Origin: Serratia plymuthica
Lineage (GTDB): Bacteria; Pseudomonadota; Gammaproteobacteria; Enterobacterales; Enterobacteriaceae
Direction of reading: 5' to 3'
Assembly: GCF_018336935.1 (NCBI RefSeq)
Contig: NZ_CP068771.1
Location: 930,001 to 994,000, forward strand
Length of the DNA: 64,000 nt
This document shows, one piece after another, positions 34,924 through 44,189 of the stretch (position 1 is its first letter; each line of letters begins with the position of its first letter). Both the position numbers and the translations under genes were made by a program. Below the pieces are notes generated by a model. It had not been told where the DNA came from and ran no database searches. It saw only the letters and a program-made list of their open reading frames with translations.

Positions 34924-34997
34924 CGAAATGTTATTAGCCTGCTTGGGCTAACACTGCATTTCGTTCAAATATTCCCGGTTCCTAGACCGGGTTTTTT
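34924..34997 (+). ncRNA. Candidate small RNA 1 (nested stems plus terminator)
   Basis: The outer stem CGAAATG/CATTTCG encloses the inner stem TTAGCC/GGCTAA. A terminator, CCCGGT-TCCTAG-ACCGGG with six Ts, follows at 34974-34997. The segment begins 71 bases after the WrbA-like stop. It could be a 3'-derived RNA of that messenger or an independent transcript. A TAAAAT at 34917 is too close to the stem to be a convincing promoter. Confidence 0.45.
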
Positions 34998-35033
34998 GTT
35001 GCTAAGGTCCGCTTAAGCTTCCGCCGATATCAT

Positions 35034-35117
35034 GAACAGCAGCACAGGCATGCAATGGCTGTGTCGTAACTGTCAATTTGCTGTTCTTCAAGCAAGCCCG
35101 TTCTGCGGGCTTTTTTT
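35034..35117 (+). ncRNA. Candidate small RNA 2 (nested stems plus terminator)
   Basis: The same plan as the preceding candidate: outer stem GAACAGCA/TGCTGTTC, inner stem CACAG/CTGTG, then the terminator AAGCCCG-TTCTG-CGGGCTT and a run of Ts ending at 35117. No open frame is present. Two terminators in tandem 120 bases apart argue for a second transcript starting after the first. The 350 bases from here to the next gene hold nothing else I can support. Confidence 0.45.
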
Positions 35118-35471
35118 ATCTTTCCGGTTCTAATTGCGCTTCCGGGGGACTTGCTGGAAAATCATCGGCGGCACAATAGGGTAAATGAATAGTACCCATT
35201 TTATTTTTATGGCTTTTGCGTTTATGCGGATCCGCGGCGACTTAGGCTATGCTGGTAGATATCGCTGAACATTATTCTGCCGGTCGGTGTGAATGCGTTT
35301 CACACGGAGTTGTGCCGATGAGCCGTAGTGTTAAGAACATTCTGCTAAATAAAATGAATGTCTCTTTGTTTTTGATTCATCTGTATTTACTGGTTGAGAA
35401 CGGGTTCTTTGTCCTCCTTATCATGCCGGGCGAGGGAATATGCAGACAATTGCTCTGGTTATTATGAAGTT

Positions 35472-36932
35472 ATGGGTAAGGTGATGAACGCCAGAATAAA
35501 TGCCAAACATGGCCTGCCTGTTACCCTCCAGCTGATCACTCTTTTTCTGCTGGCGTTTTTGCTTTCCTTGCTGGGGATATTTACTCGTCCGATTGGATCT
35601 CTTTCCCTGTTTTGGCCGGTGAATGCGATTTTACTCGGCCTGCTCTTGCGCAAACCCGCCTATGCCACGCCGTTGGGCTGGCTGACCACCTACCTTGGCA
35701 TGATTACCGCCGATTTGACGACCGGCGAAGCGCTGCCTTTGGCGATGTGGTTGAATGCCTGCAATATGTCGCTGATCGCCACCGGTTACGGCGTGATGCT
35801 GCTGTTACCGCAGTCGCAGCGCAGAATGGGCAAGCCGCAGGCGATACTTTATATGTTTACCGCCAGCCTGAGCGGCGCGGCGGTGGCATCGACCCTGTCG
35901 ATACTGCGCAGTGACAGCCTGTACAATAATACGGTGATCACCGCCTGGCTGGCGTGGTTCAGTGAACAGTTCTCCACTAACCTGCTGCTGTTGCCGGTGT
36001 TCCTGGCGGCTCCGCGGCTGAAGCAACTGTTGAGCATGCCGATAAACTGGCCGCTGCGGGCCGGCATGCCGCTGTTGGCGCTGCTGTTTTCCCTGATATT
36101 CAGCGTGTACATCGGCGGCCCGGGGGCGATAGCCTTCCCGATCCCGGCATTGCTGTGGTGTGCGGTCCGCTACCAGCTGTTCACCGTGACTTTGCTGACG
36201 CTGTTGACCGGCATGACTGAAATCAGCAGCATCTCCGCCAACCTGATGTTGTATGAAACGCCGAACAACCACAACGCATTCCTCGATACCCTGATGTCCG
36301 CCCGGTTGGGGATCGCCATGCTGGTGATGGGGCCGCTGATCCTCGCCAGTTCGATAGCCGTTAATCGTAAGCTGATGCGCCGGCTGGAACACAGCGCCAA
36401 TCACGATTTTCTGACCGGGGTGCTGGCACGCAGTGCGCTGACGCAAAAGGCCGGCGAACTGTTGGAGCACAAATATAAATCGAAAGAGGCGGTGTCGCTG
36501 CTGTTGATTGATATCGACCATTTCAAGCTGATTAACGACGCGCACGGCCACGTAGTGGGCGATCAGATATTGGCCTCCTTTGCCCACATCGTCCGGCGTG
36601 AACTGCGCCACGATCAGCTGTTTGGCCGTCTCGGCGGGGAAGAGTTCGCGATTATGCTACCGCGTGCGCTGGCCGCGCAGGGGGTGGCTTTGGCGGAGCA
36701 TTTGCGGCAGCTGGTGCAAAAAACCGATCTGTATCCCGGCGGCAAAACGCCGCTGAAAATCACCATCAGCGTAGGTGTCGCCAGCCTGGCGATGAATGAA
36801 GTGAAGTCTCTGGAACAGCTGATGAATATGGCGGATATTGCGCTTTATCGCGCCAAATCGCAGGGGCGCAATCGCGTAGAGTCGTTTAACGTGGTGAGCG
36901 GCAACAGCGTTGGTCACATCATGTTTAAATAG
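35472..36932 (+). CDS. Membrane diguanylate cyclase (MASE1-like sensor, GGEEF)
   Basis: This is a c-di-GMP synthase of about 486 residues. The N-terminal 300 residues have eight or so membrane segments of the MASE1 type (SLSLFWPVNAILLGLLLRKP and WLAWFSEQFSTNLLLLPVF). The C-terminal GGDEF domain has SANHDFLTGVLARSAL, LLLIDIDHFKLINDAHGH and the active site GRLGGEEFAIML. The inhibitory RxxD site five residues before GGEEF is not present. The start may be 35472 or the ATG at 35484, which has AAGGTG before it. Confidence 0.88.
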   Translation: MGKVMNARINAKHGLPVTLQLITLFLLAFLLSLLGIFTRPIGSLSLFWPVNAILLGLLLRKPAYATPLGWLTTYLGMITADLTTGEALPLAMWLNACNMSLIATGYGVMLLLPQSQRRMGKPQAILYMFTASLSGAAVASTLSILRSDSLYNNTVITAWLAWFSEQFSTNLLLLPVFLAAPRLKQLLSMPINWPLRAGMPLLALLFSLIFSVYIGGPGAIAFPIPALLWCAVRYQLFTVTLLTLLTGMTEISSISANLMLYETPNNHNAFLDTLMSARLGIAMLVMGPLILASSIAVNRKLMRRLEHSANHDFLTGVLARSALTQKAGELLEHKYKSKEAVSLLLIDIDHFKLINDAHGHVVGDQILASFAHIVRRELRHDQLFGRLGGEEFAIMLPRALAAQGVALAEHLRQLVQKTDLYPGGKTPLKITISVGVASLAMNEVKSLEQLMNMADIALYRAKSQGRNRVESFNVVSGNSVGHIMFK

Positions 36933-36937
36933 GGGTT

Positions 36938-37099
36938 TCAGTTCTGCCTGGGTTCAAATCGGGTACCGCAGTTTGGGCAGATCAGCATAACGTTTTGCCG
37001 TAGCGTCGCGCATTTTTGGCTGGTGACGTAGGCGCATTTGGGGCAGGCGATGTTGGTGGAGCGGTTGATAAAGCCTTTAACGCTGCTGGAATCAGTCAT
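36938..37099 (-). CDS. Mini zinc-ribbon protein 2
   Basis: The 53-residue product starts MTDSSSVKGFINRSTN and has ACPKCAYVTSQ and LICPNCGTRFEP, the four cysteines of a zinc ribbon. Cys spacing and the CPKCAYV segment match the paralogue at 31634-31798. It converges on the diguanylate cyclase gene, five bases from its stop. The function is unknown. Confidence 0.7.
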   Translation of the reverse strand: MTDSSSVKGFINRSTNIACPKCAYVTSQKCATLRQNVMLICPNCGTRFEPRQN

Positions 37100-37266
37100 A
37101 TAGCACGGCCTGTGTCAGGTGAGAACCCACGCTATCACAGCTGATATCAAATTGCTTAGATTGTTTTTTATACGCGCGCCCATTAGCAGGGCGCGAATAT
37201 ATTCCTCCCGGTGAAGGCGAGCGCAGCAGGCGGCGGCCCTACAGGCGGGATAGGCGTTGGCGGCGG

Positions 37267-37746
37267 TTAGAGGCTTTTCAGCACTTTCAGCGTTTCATCC
37301 ATGTCGATCTCCTGTTCGGAGAAGGTATGGGTCGCGTTCTGGAAAGTGGTGATGGTCAGCATGCGCAGCGTCTGCATGGTCTGCGGCGCCTCTTCGGACT
37401 GCGGACGGATGCGGTTCATCAGCAGGCCCACCGAGAGCACGGTGTTTTCTTTGTCGACGTCCGCTTTCACCGGCACTTCTTTGGTGAAGGTATTGAAAGA
37501 TTTGATGCTGGTGATCTTGATTCTTTCGTTGGCGATGATGATGTATTTGCTCGCCGCCTGCACTTTGACCGCATACGCCGAAGGGCCTTTGGTGTTGTTG
37601 GTCGGTTCGAAGGTCACCGCCGCGTTTTTCTTAATCAGCTCCGGGTTTTGCACTTTAATCACGTGAAAATAACGATTTTCCCCGTTCTCATCGGTAATAA
37701 AGCCGAAGCCTTTGTCTTCAAAAAAAGTCGTTATCTTGCCGTTCAT
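37267..37746 (-). CDS. Cold-shock-domain protein with C-terminal extension
   Basis: The first 65 of 159 residues form a cold-shock domain: MNGKITTFFEDKGFGFITDENGE, then NRYFHVIKV with RNP1-like KGFGFI and RNP2-like YFHV. KGPSAYAVKV closes it. The remaining 95 residues are a separate domain (YIIIANERIKITSIKSFNTF) that I cannot name; in other bacteria such proteins combine an RNA-binding domain with a PH-like or unknown part. Three ATGs in a row open the gene; the third fits the weak GAGA site best. Confidence 0.75.
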   Translation of the reverse strand: MNGKITTFFEDKGFGFITDENGENRYFHVIKVQNPELIKKNAAVTFEPTNNTKGPSAYAVKVQAASKYIIIANERIKITSIKSFNTFTKEVPVKADVDKENTVLSVGLLMNRIRPQSEEAPQTMQTLRMLTITTFQNATHTFSEQEIDMDETLKVLKSL

Positions 37747-37912
37747 CATCATTCTCGTTAATTCGTTCAATACAGTGCTTATGATAGCGCGGAATGCCTT
37801 GCAGTGACAGGTTGCGCGCGCCGGTTTTGATAATGCGATAACGGCATTTAGCGGGTTTCCGGCCACGTGCTATTTTCAAGCTGACTGTATTCAATGCGGA
37901 AAGGGAAAATCG

Positions 37913-38422
37913 ATGGGAATTAAACGGCTTAACCACGCGGTGCTGTATGTCAGCGATGTGCAGCAAAGCGCGAATTTTTATCATCAGGTGCTGGGGTTCA
38001 AGCTGAAACCTTCGGGCAGCCCCGACAACGCGGTGTTTACCCAGGCGGCCGATTCGGATAACGATCACGATCTGGCGTTGTTCAGCAAAAATCTCGGGCA
38101 GCAGCGAGCCGGGGTGTTTCGTGCCAACGGTGAACCGCCGGCGGAAAACGAGCCACCGGCCGGGCTGTACCATCTGGCGTGGGAAGTCGATAGTCTGGAT
38201 GAACTCGAACGCATTCGCGATCAATTGGCGCAGCGCGGCATTCTCGGGCTGGAGGAGGATCACGGCGTGCACAAGAGCATCTATGGTCACGATCCCGATG
38301 GATTGTTGTTTGAAGTGACCTGGTTTATTCCGCCGGCGCTGCTGACCGAGCAGGATCGCAATCAGCGCGGCATCAAGCCGCTGGATTTCGCCGCCGAGAA
38401 ACGCCGCTTCGCGAAGGGATAA
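37913..38422 (+). CDS. VOC-family (glyoxalase/extradiol dioxygenase-like) protein
   Basis: This 169-residue protein has two beta-alpha-beta-beta-beta units. The metal ligands are probably His8 in RLNHAVLYVSD, His in LYHLAWEVDS, and Glu in GLLFEVTWF, the pattern of catechol 2,3-dioxygenase-like proteins. The HDPDG motif precedes the Glu. It could be a dioxygenase, a thiol transferase or a lyase; the substrate is unknown. It points at the ABC transporter genes and may belong to the same sulphur-compound pathway, but is on the opposite strand. Confidence 0.8.
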   Translation: MGIKRLNHAVLYVSDVQQSANFYHQVLGFKLKPSGSPDNAVFTQAADSDNDHDLALFSKNLGQQRAGVFRANGEPPAENEPPAGLYHLAWEVDSLDELERIRDQLAQRGILGLEEDHGVHKSIYGHDPDGLLFEVTWFIPPALLTEQDRNQRGIKPLDFAAEKRRFAKG

Positions 38423-38456
38423 AGTTATTGGGCGGGGCGCGGTTGCGCCCCGCGAG

Positions 38457-39284
38457 TCACAGAACTTTGTTGAGGAAGTTAATGGTGCGCTGGTGCTGCG
38501 GATGGTTCAGCACCTGCCGGGCGTTACCCTGCTCGACGATCTGCCCGTCGACCATAAACACGATCTGATCTGCCGCTTCACGCGCAAAACCAATCTCATG
38601 GGTGACCACCACCAGCGTTACGCCCAGGTCCGCCAGCCCTTTGATCACGTCCAGCACTTCGCCGACCAGCTCCGGATCGAGCGCCGAAGTGGGCTCATCA
38701 AACAAAATTACCTTCGGGTTCAACGCCAGCGCACGCGCAATGGCAATGCGTTGTTGCTGGCCGCCGGACAGGTGACGCGGATAAGCGTCGGCCTTGTGGC
38801 GCAGGCCGACGGTATCCAGCAACTGGTAAGCGACTTCTTTTGCCTGAGCGCGCGAATAAATCTTATGCACCACCGGCGCTTCAATAATGTTCTCCAGCAC
38901 CGTCAGATGCGGGAACAGGTTAAAGTTTTGGAACACGTAGCCGACGTTGATACGCTGCTTGAGAATGGCGTTCTCTTTCAGTTCATACAGTTTGTCGCCT
39001 TTGCGCCGGTAGCCGACGTAGTCGCCGTCGATGCGGATAAAGCCTTCATCGACGCGTTCCAGGTGGTTGATGGCGCGCAGCAGGGTGGATTTACCCGAGC
39101 CGGACGGCCCGAGGATCACCGTGACCGTGCCCGGCCGCAGCGTCAGGCTGACGTCGTCGAGCGCCTTGTGCTTGCCGAAAAATTTGCTCACGTTGCTGAT
39201 TTCAATCAGGCCGCGCGCCGGTACCGGAACGATGTTGTGCACCGGCGCTTCGCGCAGGGCATAATAATCAATAGCTTCGGACAT
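38457..39284 (-). CDS. Amino-acid ABC transporter ATPase (polar amino acid / cystine type)
   Basis: This 275-residue ATPase has Walker A GPSGSGKSTLL, Q-loop YVFQNFNLFPHLT, signature LSGGQQQRIAIARAL, Walker B VILFDEPTSALDP and H-loop VVTHEIGFA. It is of the GlnQ/TcyC class for amino acids. The permease gene is eight bases upstream on the same strand. It is the last gene of a set with an acetyltransferase, flavin monooxygenase and M20 deacylase that resembles the yxe operon of Bacillus. Confidence 0.93.
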   Translation of the reverse strand: MSEAIDYYALREAPVHNIVPVPARGLIEISNVSKFFGKHKALDDVSLTLRPGTVTVILGPSGSGKSTLLRAINHLERVDEGFIRIDGDYVGYRRKGDKLYELKENAILKQRINVGYVFQNFNLFPHLTVLENIIEAPVVHKIYSRAQAKEVAYQLLDTVGLRHKADAYPRHLSGGQQQRIAIARALALNPKVILFDEPTSALDPELVGEVLDVIKGLADLGVTLVVVTHEIGFAREAADQIVFMVDGQIVEQGNARQVLNHPQHQRTINFLNKVL

Positions 39285-39292
39285 AAATCCTC

Positions 39293-40180
39293 CTAACGTT
39301 TTATCCAGCCGGCCAGTTTCTGCCAGGGTGACGGCGGCAACTCGCGCACTGCGCCCCGGGCGAAATAGCGCTCAATGTAGTATTGGATCACCGACAGCGC
39401 GGTGGTGATAAACAAGTACCAGACGGTCGCGACCATCAGCAGCGGTATCACCTGCTGCGTGCGGTTATAGATGACCTGAATGGTGTAAAACAGCTCCGGC
39501 AGCGCCAGCACGTAAACGATCGAGGTGCCCTTGGCCAGGCTGATGATCTCGTTGAAACCGGTCGGAACGATTGAGCGCAGCGCCTGCGGCAAAATGATGC
39601 GGAAAGTGCGGCGGTAGCCCGGCAGACCGAGCGCCGCTGCGGCCTCATGCTGGCCATATTCCACCCCGAGAATGCCGCCGCGGATGATTTCAGCGGTATA
39701 GGCCGATTGCACCAGGGTGAGCCCCAGGACCGCGACGGAAAACTGGCTGAGGATATCGATGGTCGGGTAGCTGGCGAACACCAGCGAGGTAAAGGGAATG
39801 CCCAGCGAGATGGAATCATACAGGTAAGAGAAGTTATACAAGATGATCAGCACCAGGATCAGCGGCAGCGAACGGAACAGCCAGATGTAGCCCCAGGCCA
39901 GCGACGCCAACAGATAAGATCGCGACAGCCGCGCCAGCGCCAGCAAGGTACCGAAAATAATGCTGAACAGCGTGCCGAGCAGCGTCAGCAGCAAGGTTTG
40001 CCCCAGACCGGAAAGCACCGCCGGCGCAAAGAACCACTCGGCAAACACGGCCCATTCCCAGCGCTCGTTGGCCGCCACCGACTGGACTATCGCCGCCAGA
40101 ATAAACACCGAAAACAGCGCGCCCACCAGCCGCAGCGGGTAGCGCGCGGGAACCACTTTCAACACTTCTTGTTTGGACAT
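39293..40180 (-). CDS. Amino-acid ABC transporter permease
   Basis: The 295-residue permease has six membrane segments and the His/Glu/Gln/Arg/Opp family loop EYGQHEAAAALGLPGYRRTFRIILPQALR. It is of the polar amino-acid type and longer at the N-terminus than TcyB. It partners with the ATPase downstream. No periplasmic binding protein gene is found in the cluster, which is unusual. Confidence 0.92.
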   Translation of the reverse strand: MSKQEVLKVVPARYPLRLVGALFSVFILAAIVQSVAANERWEWAVFAEWFFAPAVLSGLGQTLLLTLLGTLFSIIFGTLLALARLSRSYLLASLAWGYIWLFRSLPLILVLIILYNFSYLYDSISLGIPFTSLVFASYPTIDILSQFSVAVLGLTLVQSAYTAEIIRGGILGVEYGQHEAAAALGLPGYRRTFRIILPQALRSIVPTGFNEIISLAKGTSIVYVLALPELFYTIQVIYNRTQQVIPLLMVATVWYLFITTALSVIQYYIERYFARGAVRELPPSPWQKLAGWIKR

Positions 40181-40222
40181 GGTATTGCTCCTGAAACAGA
40201 TAAAAGGGCAGGGGGCAGGCCC

Positions 40223-40750
40223 CTAGGCAATCTTCCTTTCCGGCGCGCAACAGAGTGCGCCTGCTGTTATCAGGCTCTTGCGAAACGGCAATCGGCCGTC
40301 GTAGGGCGGGCGGCTGTAAACTTCGCTGTCGACGGTGGGGTCGAACTGCGGCTGATAGCCGTTGCTCAGATACAGGCCCACCGCCTCCGGCTGGCGAAAA
40401 CCGGTGGTCAGGTAGAGCTGGCGGTAACCCTGCTCCAGCGCCAGCGTCTCCAGTTGCTGCAAGACCTTTTGCGCCAGCCCCTGGCGACGCAGATCGGTTC
40501 GCGTCCAGATGCGCTTTAGCTCGGCGGTGTGCGGATCGTAGCGTTTGAACGCGCCCATGGCGATCGGCACTCCGGCGCGTAACAGTACGATAAACGCGCC
40601 CTGTGGCGGGGCGTACAGATCCAGCGTTTCTTGTTCCTGGTCACCAAAATAATCGCCGTAGCGCTGGCGGTACTCGCCGAACAGCCCTTGAATCACCGGC
40701 TCGACCAAAGGGTCGTCCGGCAGCGTTTGGATAAAGACGTCGTTTGCCAT
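40223..40750 (-). CDS. GNAT-family N-acetyltransferase
   Basis: This 175-residue GNAT fold has the acetyl-CoA loop RRQGLAQKVLQQLETLA and the C-terminal LYLSNGYQPQFD. In the Bacillus yxe operon an acetyltransferase (YxeL) acetylates S-modified cysteine before oxidation; by context this could be its counterpart. It lies between the permease and the monooxygenase genes. Confidence 0.85.
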   Translation of the reverse strand: MANDVFIQTLPDDPLVEPVIQGLFGEYRQRYGDYFGDQEQETLDLYAPPQGAFIVLLRAGVPIAMGAFKRYDPHTAELKRIWTRTDLRRQGLAQKVLQQLETLALEQGYRQLYLTTGFRQPEAVGLYLSNGYQPQFDPTVDSEVYSRPPYDGRLPFRKSLITAGALCCAPERKIA

Positions 40751-40760
40751 AGGTATGCTC

Positions 40761-40853
40761 CTAGTCGCCCAGAACTTGCTGGTTTTTCGCCACGTAGAGA
40801 CGGGGTTTGATGGCTTTTAAATGAATGTCGGGGCCGGCAAAGGTTTTTCGCAT
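40761..40853 (-). CDS. 30-residue frame between monooxygenase and acetyltransferase (uncertain)
   Basis: A short frame starts MRKTFAGPDIHLKAIKPRLY and ends KNQQVLGD. An AGGGA site lies nine bases before it. Ten bases separate it from the acetyltransferase gene. It is too short to assign. It fills the place where a periplasmic binding protein gene might be expected, but has no signal peptide. Confidence 0.3.
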   Translation of the reverse strand: MRKTFAGPDIHLKAIKPRLYVAKNQQVLGD

Positions 40854-40879
40854 AGCGGAATGTCCCTGAAAAAGAGTTT

Positions 40880-42205
40880 TTATTGCGTAAATTGGTTCAG
40901 CGGCTGCTTCAGGCCAAGGTGGTCGCGCAGCGTATCGCCGCTGTAATCGCTGCGGAACAGGCCACGCTGCTGCAGGATAGGCACTACGCGGTCGATAAAG
41001 TGGCCGAAGGAGTTCGGCGTACCGCCACTGATGATGAAACCGTCGGCGGCCTGGGTGTCGAACCAGTTTTGCAGGCCGTCCGCTACCGCCTCCGGCGTGC
41101 CGCCGAACACCGGGCGCGGCGAGGCGGCTTCCAGCGCCACTTCGCGCAGCGTCAGGTTGCGCTCGCGGGCGTTGCGTTTGATGGCATCGGTGGTGCTGCG
41201 GAAGCTGTTTTGCCCTAAATCGCCGATGTCCGGGAAGGGCTCATCCAGCGGGTGGCGGGAAAAGTCATAATGCTCGAAATAGCGGCCCAGGTAGTTGAGC
41301 GCATTCTCGATGCTGACCAGGCGTGCGGTTTCCCAATATTGGCGTTCCACGTCTTCATTGTCGTCGCCGACGATCACGCTGACGCCCTGGAAAATTCGCA
41401 GATCGTCCGGTTCGCGGCCCTGTTCCACCAGTTGTTTTTTTACGTCCTGATAAAATGCCTGCGCCGACTGTTGGGTTTCATGGTGGGTGAAAATGGCGTC
41501 GGCGTGTTTTGCCGCCAACTGCTTGCCGTCTTCCGACGCGCCGGCCTGGAACAGAATCGGGCGGCCCTGCGGCGTGCGGCCGATATTCAGCGGCCCCTGC
41601 ACCGAGAAGAACTCCCCCTGATGGTTCAGGGTATGCAGCTTACCGGCGCTGAAAAATTCGCCGCTGTTTTTGTTACGCACAAAGGCATCACCTTCCCACG
41701 AGTCCCACAACCCTTTGGTGACATCGAGATATTCGCTGGCGATGCGATAACGCAGGCTGTGCTCCGGGTGCTCGGTGCGCGAAAAATTCTTTGCCGACCC
41801 TTCCAGCGGCGACGTCACCACGTTCCAGCCCGCCCGGCCTTTGCTCAGGTGATCCAGGCTGGCGAACTGGCGCGCGACGGTAAAGGGATCGCTGTATGAG
41901 GTGGACAGCGTGCCCACCAGCCCGATTTTGTCGGTGGCGGCGGACAGGGCGGCAAGCAGGGTCAGGGGTTCAAAACGGTTAAGGAAATGCGGAATGGATT
42001 TCTCATTGATATATAAGCCGTCGGCAACAAACACGAAATCCAATTTACCCTGTTCGGCCTTTTTCGCCGTGGCAATATTAAAATCGAGATTAATGCTGGC
42101 GTCGGCGGTGGCGTCCGGATGCCGCCAGGCGGACATATTTCCCGATGCGCCATGCAAAATGGCGCCAAGACGCAATTGCCGTTTGTTTTTCGCACTGTTG
42201 CTCAT
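40880..42205 (-). CDS. Flavin-dependent monooxygenase of the NtaA/SnaA/YxeK group
   Basis: This 441-residue luciferase-like monooxygenase uses FMNH2 from a separate reductase. Typical segments are [60 protein letters not shown], and [21 protein letters not shown]. The group attacks C-N or C-S bonds of chelators and S-modified cysteines. The ATG at 42205 is chosen over 42214 and an unsupported far start at 42319. The acetyltransferase, transporter and deacylase neighbours support the yxe-type sulphur-scavenging role. Confidence 0.88.
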   Translation of the reverse strand: MSNSAKNKRQLRLGAILHGASGNMSAWRHPDATADASINLDFNIATAKKAEQGKLDFVFVADGLYINEKSIPHFLNRFEPLTLLAALSAATDKIGLVGTLSTSYSDPFTVARQFASLDHLSKGRAGWNVVTSPLEGSAKNFSRTEHPEHSLRYRIASEYLDVTKGLWDSWEGDAFVRNKNSGEFFSAGKLHTLNHQGEFFSVQGPLNIGRTPQGRPILFQAGASEDGKQLAAKHADAIFTHHETQQSAQAFYQDVKKQLVEQGREPDDLRIFQGVSVIVGDDNEDVERQYWETARLVSIENALNYLGRYFEHYDFSRHPLDEPFPDIGDLGQNSFRSTTDAIKRNARERNLTLREVALEAASPRPVFGGTPEAVADGLQNWFDTQAADGFIISGGTPNSFGHFIDRVVPILQQRGLFRSDYSGDTLRDHLGLKQPLNQFTQ

Positions 42206-42403
42206 TGCTTTCATCCTGTTAAGTGCCGCTGTGGCGCTATCTGTCGAATTCCCACTATTGATGAGCGCCCTCAGGATGTAAAACAACAAAACAGCATATT
42301 CAAATGTTGAAAATAGCAAATATCGCGGCGGGTATGGATAAAGGGGAAATAATAAATCGCAGCGCAGAAGATGCTGCGCCGCGAAATAATAATGAGGTGG
42401 TTT

Positions 42404-43567
42404 TTACGCTTTGCTGGTGATCTTTTCCGGCACGGTGGCTAATTGTTGCAGCGTGCGCTCAGCGAGCAGTTCGAAATATTGCGAGGCAGGGAAGATCGCC
42501 TGTTCATCCGGGTTAAAGCGCGGATGGTGCAAGCCGAACTCACTGGCTGAACCTATACTGACAAAAGCGCCCGGCACGTGGTGCAGATAAAGCGCGAAAT
42601 CCTCGCCGCCCATCTGCAGATCCGCTTCTTCTACCCGATAACCGGCTTCGGCGGCGACGGTTTTGCTGAAGGCCGCCCAGCGCGCGTCATTGACCACCGC
42701 CGGTGGGCCAGGCTGCCAGCGCAGTTCCGCCTGCGCGCCAAGCGATGCGGCTACGCCGTTAATCACCTGGCGGATTTTGTCCGGGACCTGAAGACGGACT
42801 TTCTCGTTGTGAGTACGCACCGTACCTTCCAGTTCCACGGTCTGCGGCAGTACGTTCCAGGTGTTGCCCCCCTCGATGCGCGTCACGCTCACCACCAGCG
42901 ACTCCAGCGAGCTAAAGCTGCGGCTGGGCAGGGTTTGCAACGCGTTGACAATTTGGCTGGCGGTGACAATGGTGTCTACGCCTTGTTCCGGTTTGGCGGC
43001 GTGCGCGCCTTTACCGGTGATCAGGATCTGGAAGCGATCGACGTTGGCGTAAAACGCGCCGGCGCGGGTGGCGAAGGTGCCGGTCGGCAGCTCCGGCGCA
43101 TTATGCAGGCCGAATACCGCGGCCACGTTATCCAGAGCACCGGCGTCGATCAGATGCTGGGCGCCGTTGAAGGTTTCCTCCGCCGGTTGGAAGAAAATAC
43201 GCACCGTGCCGGGCAAGGTGGCCTCGCGAGCTTTCAGCAAATGCGCTGCGCCGAGCATCACCGAGGTATGAAAATCATGCCCGCAGGCGTGCATGACGCC
43301 GCTATTTTGCGAGCTGAAGGGCACGCCGGAAATCTCTTCTATCGGCAGGGCGTCAATATCGCCGCGCAGCGCAATGATCGGGCCCTTGCCGCTGCCGATT
43401 TCGGCGACCACGCCGGTCTTCAGCCCCAGCGGCAGAATACGGATACCGGCCTCTTCCAGCCAGCGGGTGAGGCGTGCGGTAGTGGCAAACTCGTGGTTGG
43501 ACAGCTCAGGGTTCTGATGCAGTTCACGGCGGTAGGCGACGATCTTCTCGGCCAGTTGGCTGGTCAT
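42404..43567 (-). CDS. M20D-family amidohydrolase (N-acyl amino acid deacylase)
   Basis: This 387-residue zinc peptidase-like hydrolase has the metal ligands in MHACGHDFHTSVM, then FFQPAEETFNGAQH and FGLHNAPELP, and GGEDFALY near the C-terminus. It resembles YxeP and hippurate hydrolases and would release cysteine from N-acetylcysteine at the end of the pathway. It is first in the cluster on the minus strand, 199 bases from the monooxygenase start. Confidence 0.9.
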   Translation of the reverse strand: MTSQLAEKIVAYRRELHQNPELSNHEFATTARLTRWLEEAGIRILPLGLKTGVVAEIGSGKGPIIALRGDIDALPIEEISGVPFSSQNSGVMHACGHDFHTSVMLGAAHLLKAREATLPGTVRIFFQPAEETFNGAQHLIDAGALDNVAAVFGLHNAPELPTGTFATRAGAFYANVDRFQILITGKGAHAAKPEQGVDTIVTASQIVNALQTLPSRSFSSLESLVVSVTRIEGGNTWNVLPQTVELEGTVRTHNEKVRLQVPDKIRQVINGVAASLGAQAELRWQPGPPAVVNDARWAAFSKTVAAEAGYRVEEADLQMGGEDFALYLHHVPGAFVSIGSASEFGLHHPRFNPDEQAIFPASQYFELLAERTLQQLATVPEKITSKA

Positions 43568-43912
43568 AGTCTTGGCTCACTGTGGTTAATAAGCTCTAAC
43601 CCTAGTGCAGGGCGGCCGGAAGCAAAAAGACTATCTGGTTATATTTCATAGCGATTATGTCTGCATCGTGCCGGCAATGCGCGTTGCCGGGGCTGAAACA
43701 GGCGTTCGGCCGTTGTTCGCCGGGGATTAAAGAGGATTGAGCTGTCAAGATTGGCAACGGCGAACGGTGCAACAGATTTACAGCGGACGATACCGATTTT
43801 TTCACTTTTTATCGGTTTTATGTGATCCAGGTTGTGGACAAAATCCGGTCTAATTGCTGTACTGTACTGGACACACATTTTGTGTCTTACATTCACGTTA
43901 AAGGTAAGTTTG

Positions 43913-44122
43913 ATGTCTAAGATTAAAGGTAGCGTTAAGTGGTTTAATGAATCCAAAGGCTTCGGCTTCATTACTCCGGAAGATGGTAGCAAGGACGTTT
44001 TCGTTCACTTCTCTGCCATCGCTAGCAATGGTTTCAAAACTCTTGCTGAAGGCCAGCGTGTAGAATTTGAAATCACGAACGGTGCCAAAGGGCCATCTGC
44101 TGCTAACGTTATCGCTATCTAA
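43913..44122 (+). CDS. cspE: Cold-shock protein CspE
   Basis: This 69-residue protein is nearly identical to E. coli Csp[21 protein letters not shown] with RNP1 KGFGFI, then DVFVHFSAI (RNP2) and the C-terminal [11 protein letters not shown]. It binds single-stranded RNA and DNA and acts as an RNA chaperone and antiterminator. The 345 bases upstream probably hold a long leader; I see no other gene there. crcB and tatE in the neighbourhood match the E. coli order. Confidence 0.96.
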   Translation: MSKIKGSVKWFNESKGFGFITPEDGSKDVFVHFSAIASNGFKTLAEGQRVEFEITNGAKGPSAANVIAI

Positions 44123-44144
44123 GCTACAGTAGCCGAAATTCTTA

Positions 44145-44170
44145 AAACCCGCTCCCTGAGCGGGTTTTTT
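44145..44170. terminator. Terminator after cspE
   Basis: AACCCGCTC, loop CCT, GAGCGGGTT with A-run before and T-run after; it ends cspE and may also end the convergent MFS gene. Confidence 0.85.
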
Positions 44171-44189
44171 ATTGCCTTTTTGCGGTAGC

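Noticed and set aside
35249-35467. 72-residue frame before the diguanylate cyclase
   Set aside because: No ribosome site or family resemblance; probably leader sequence.
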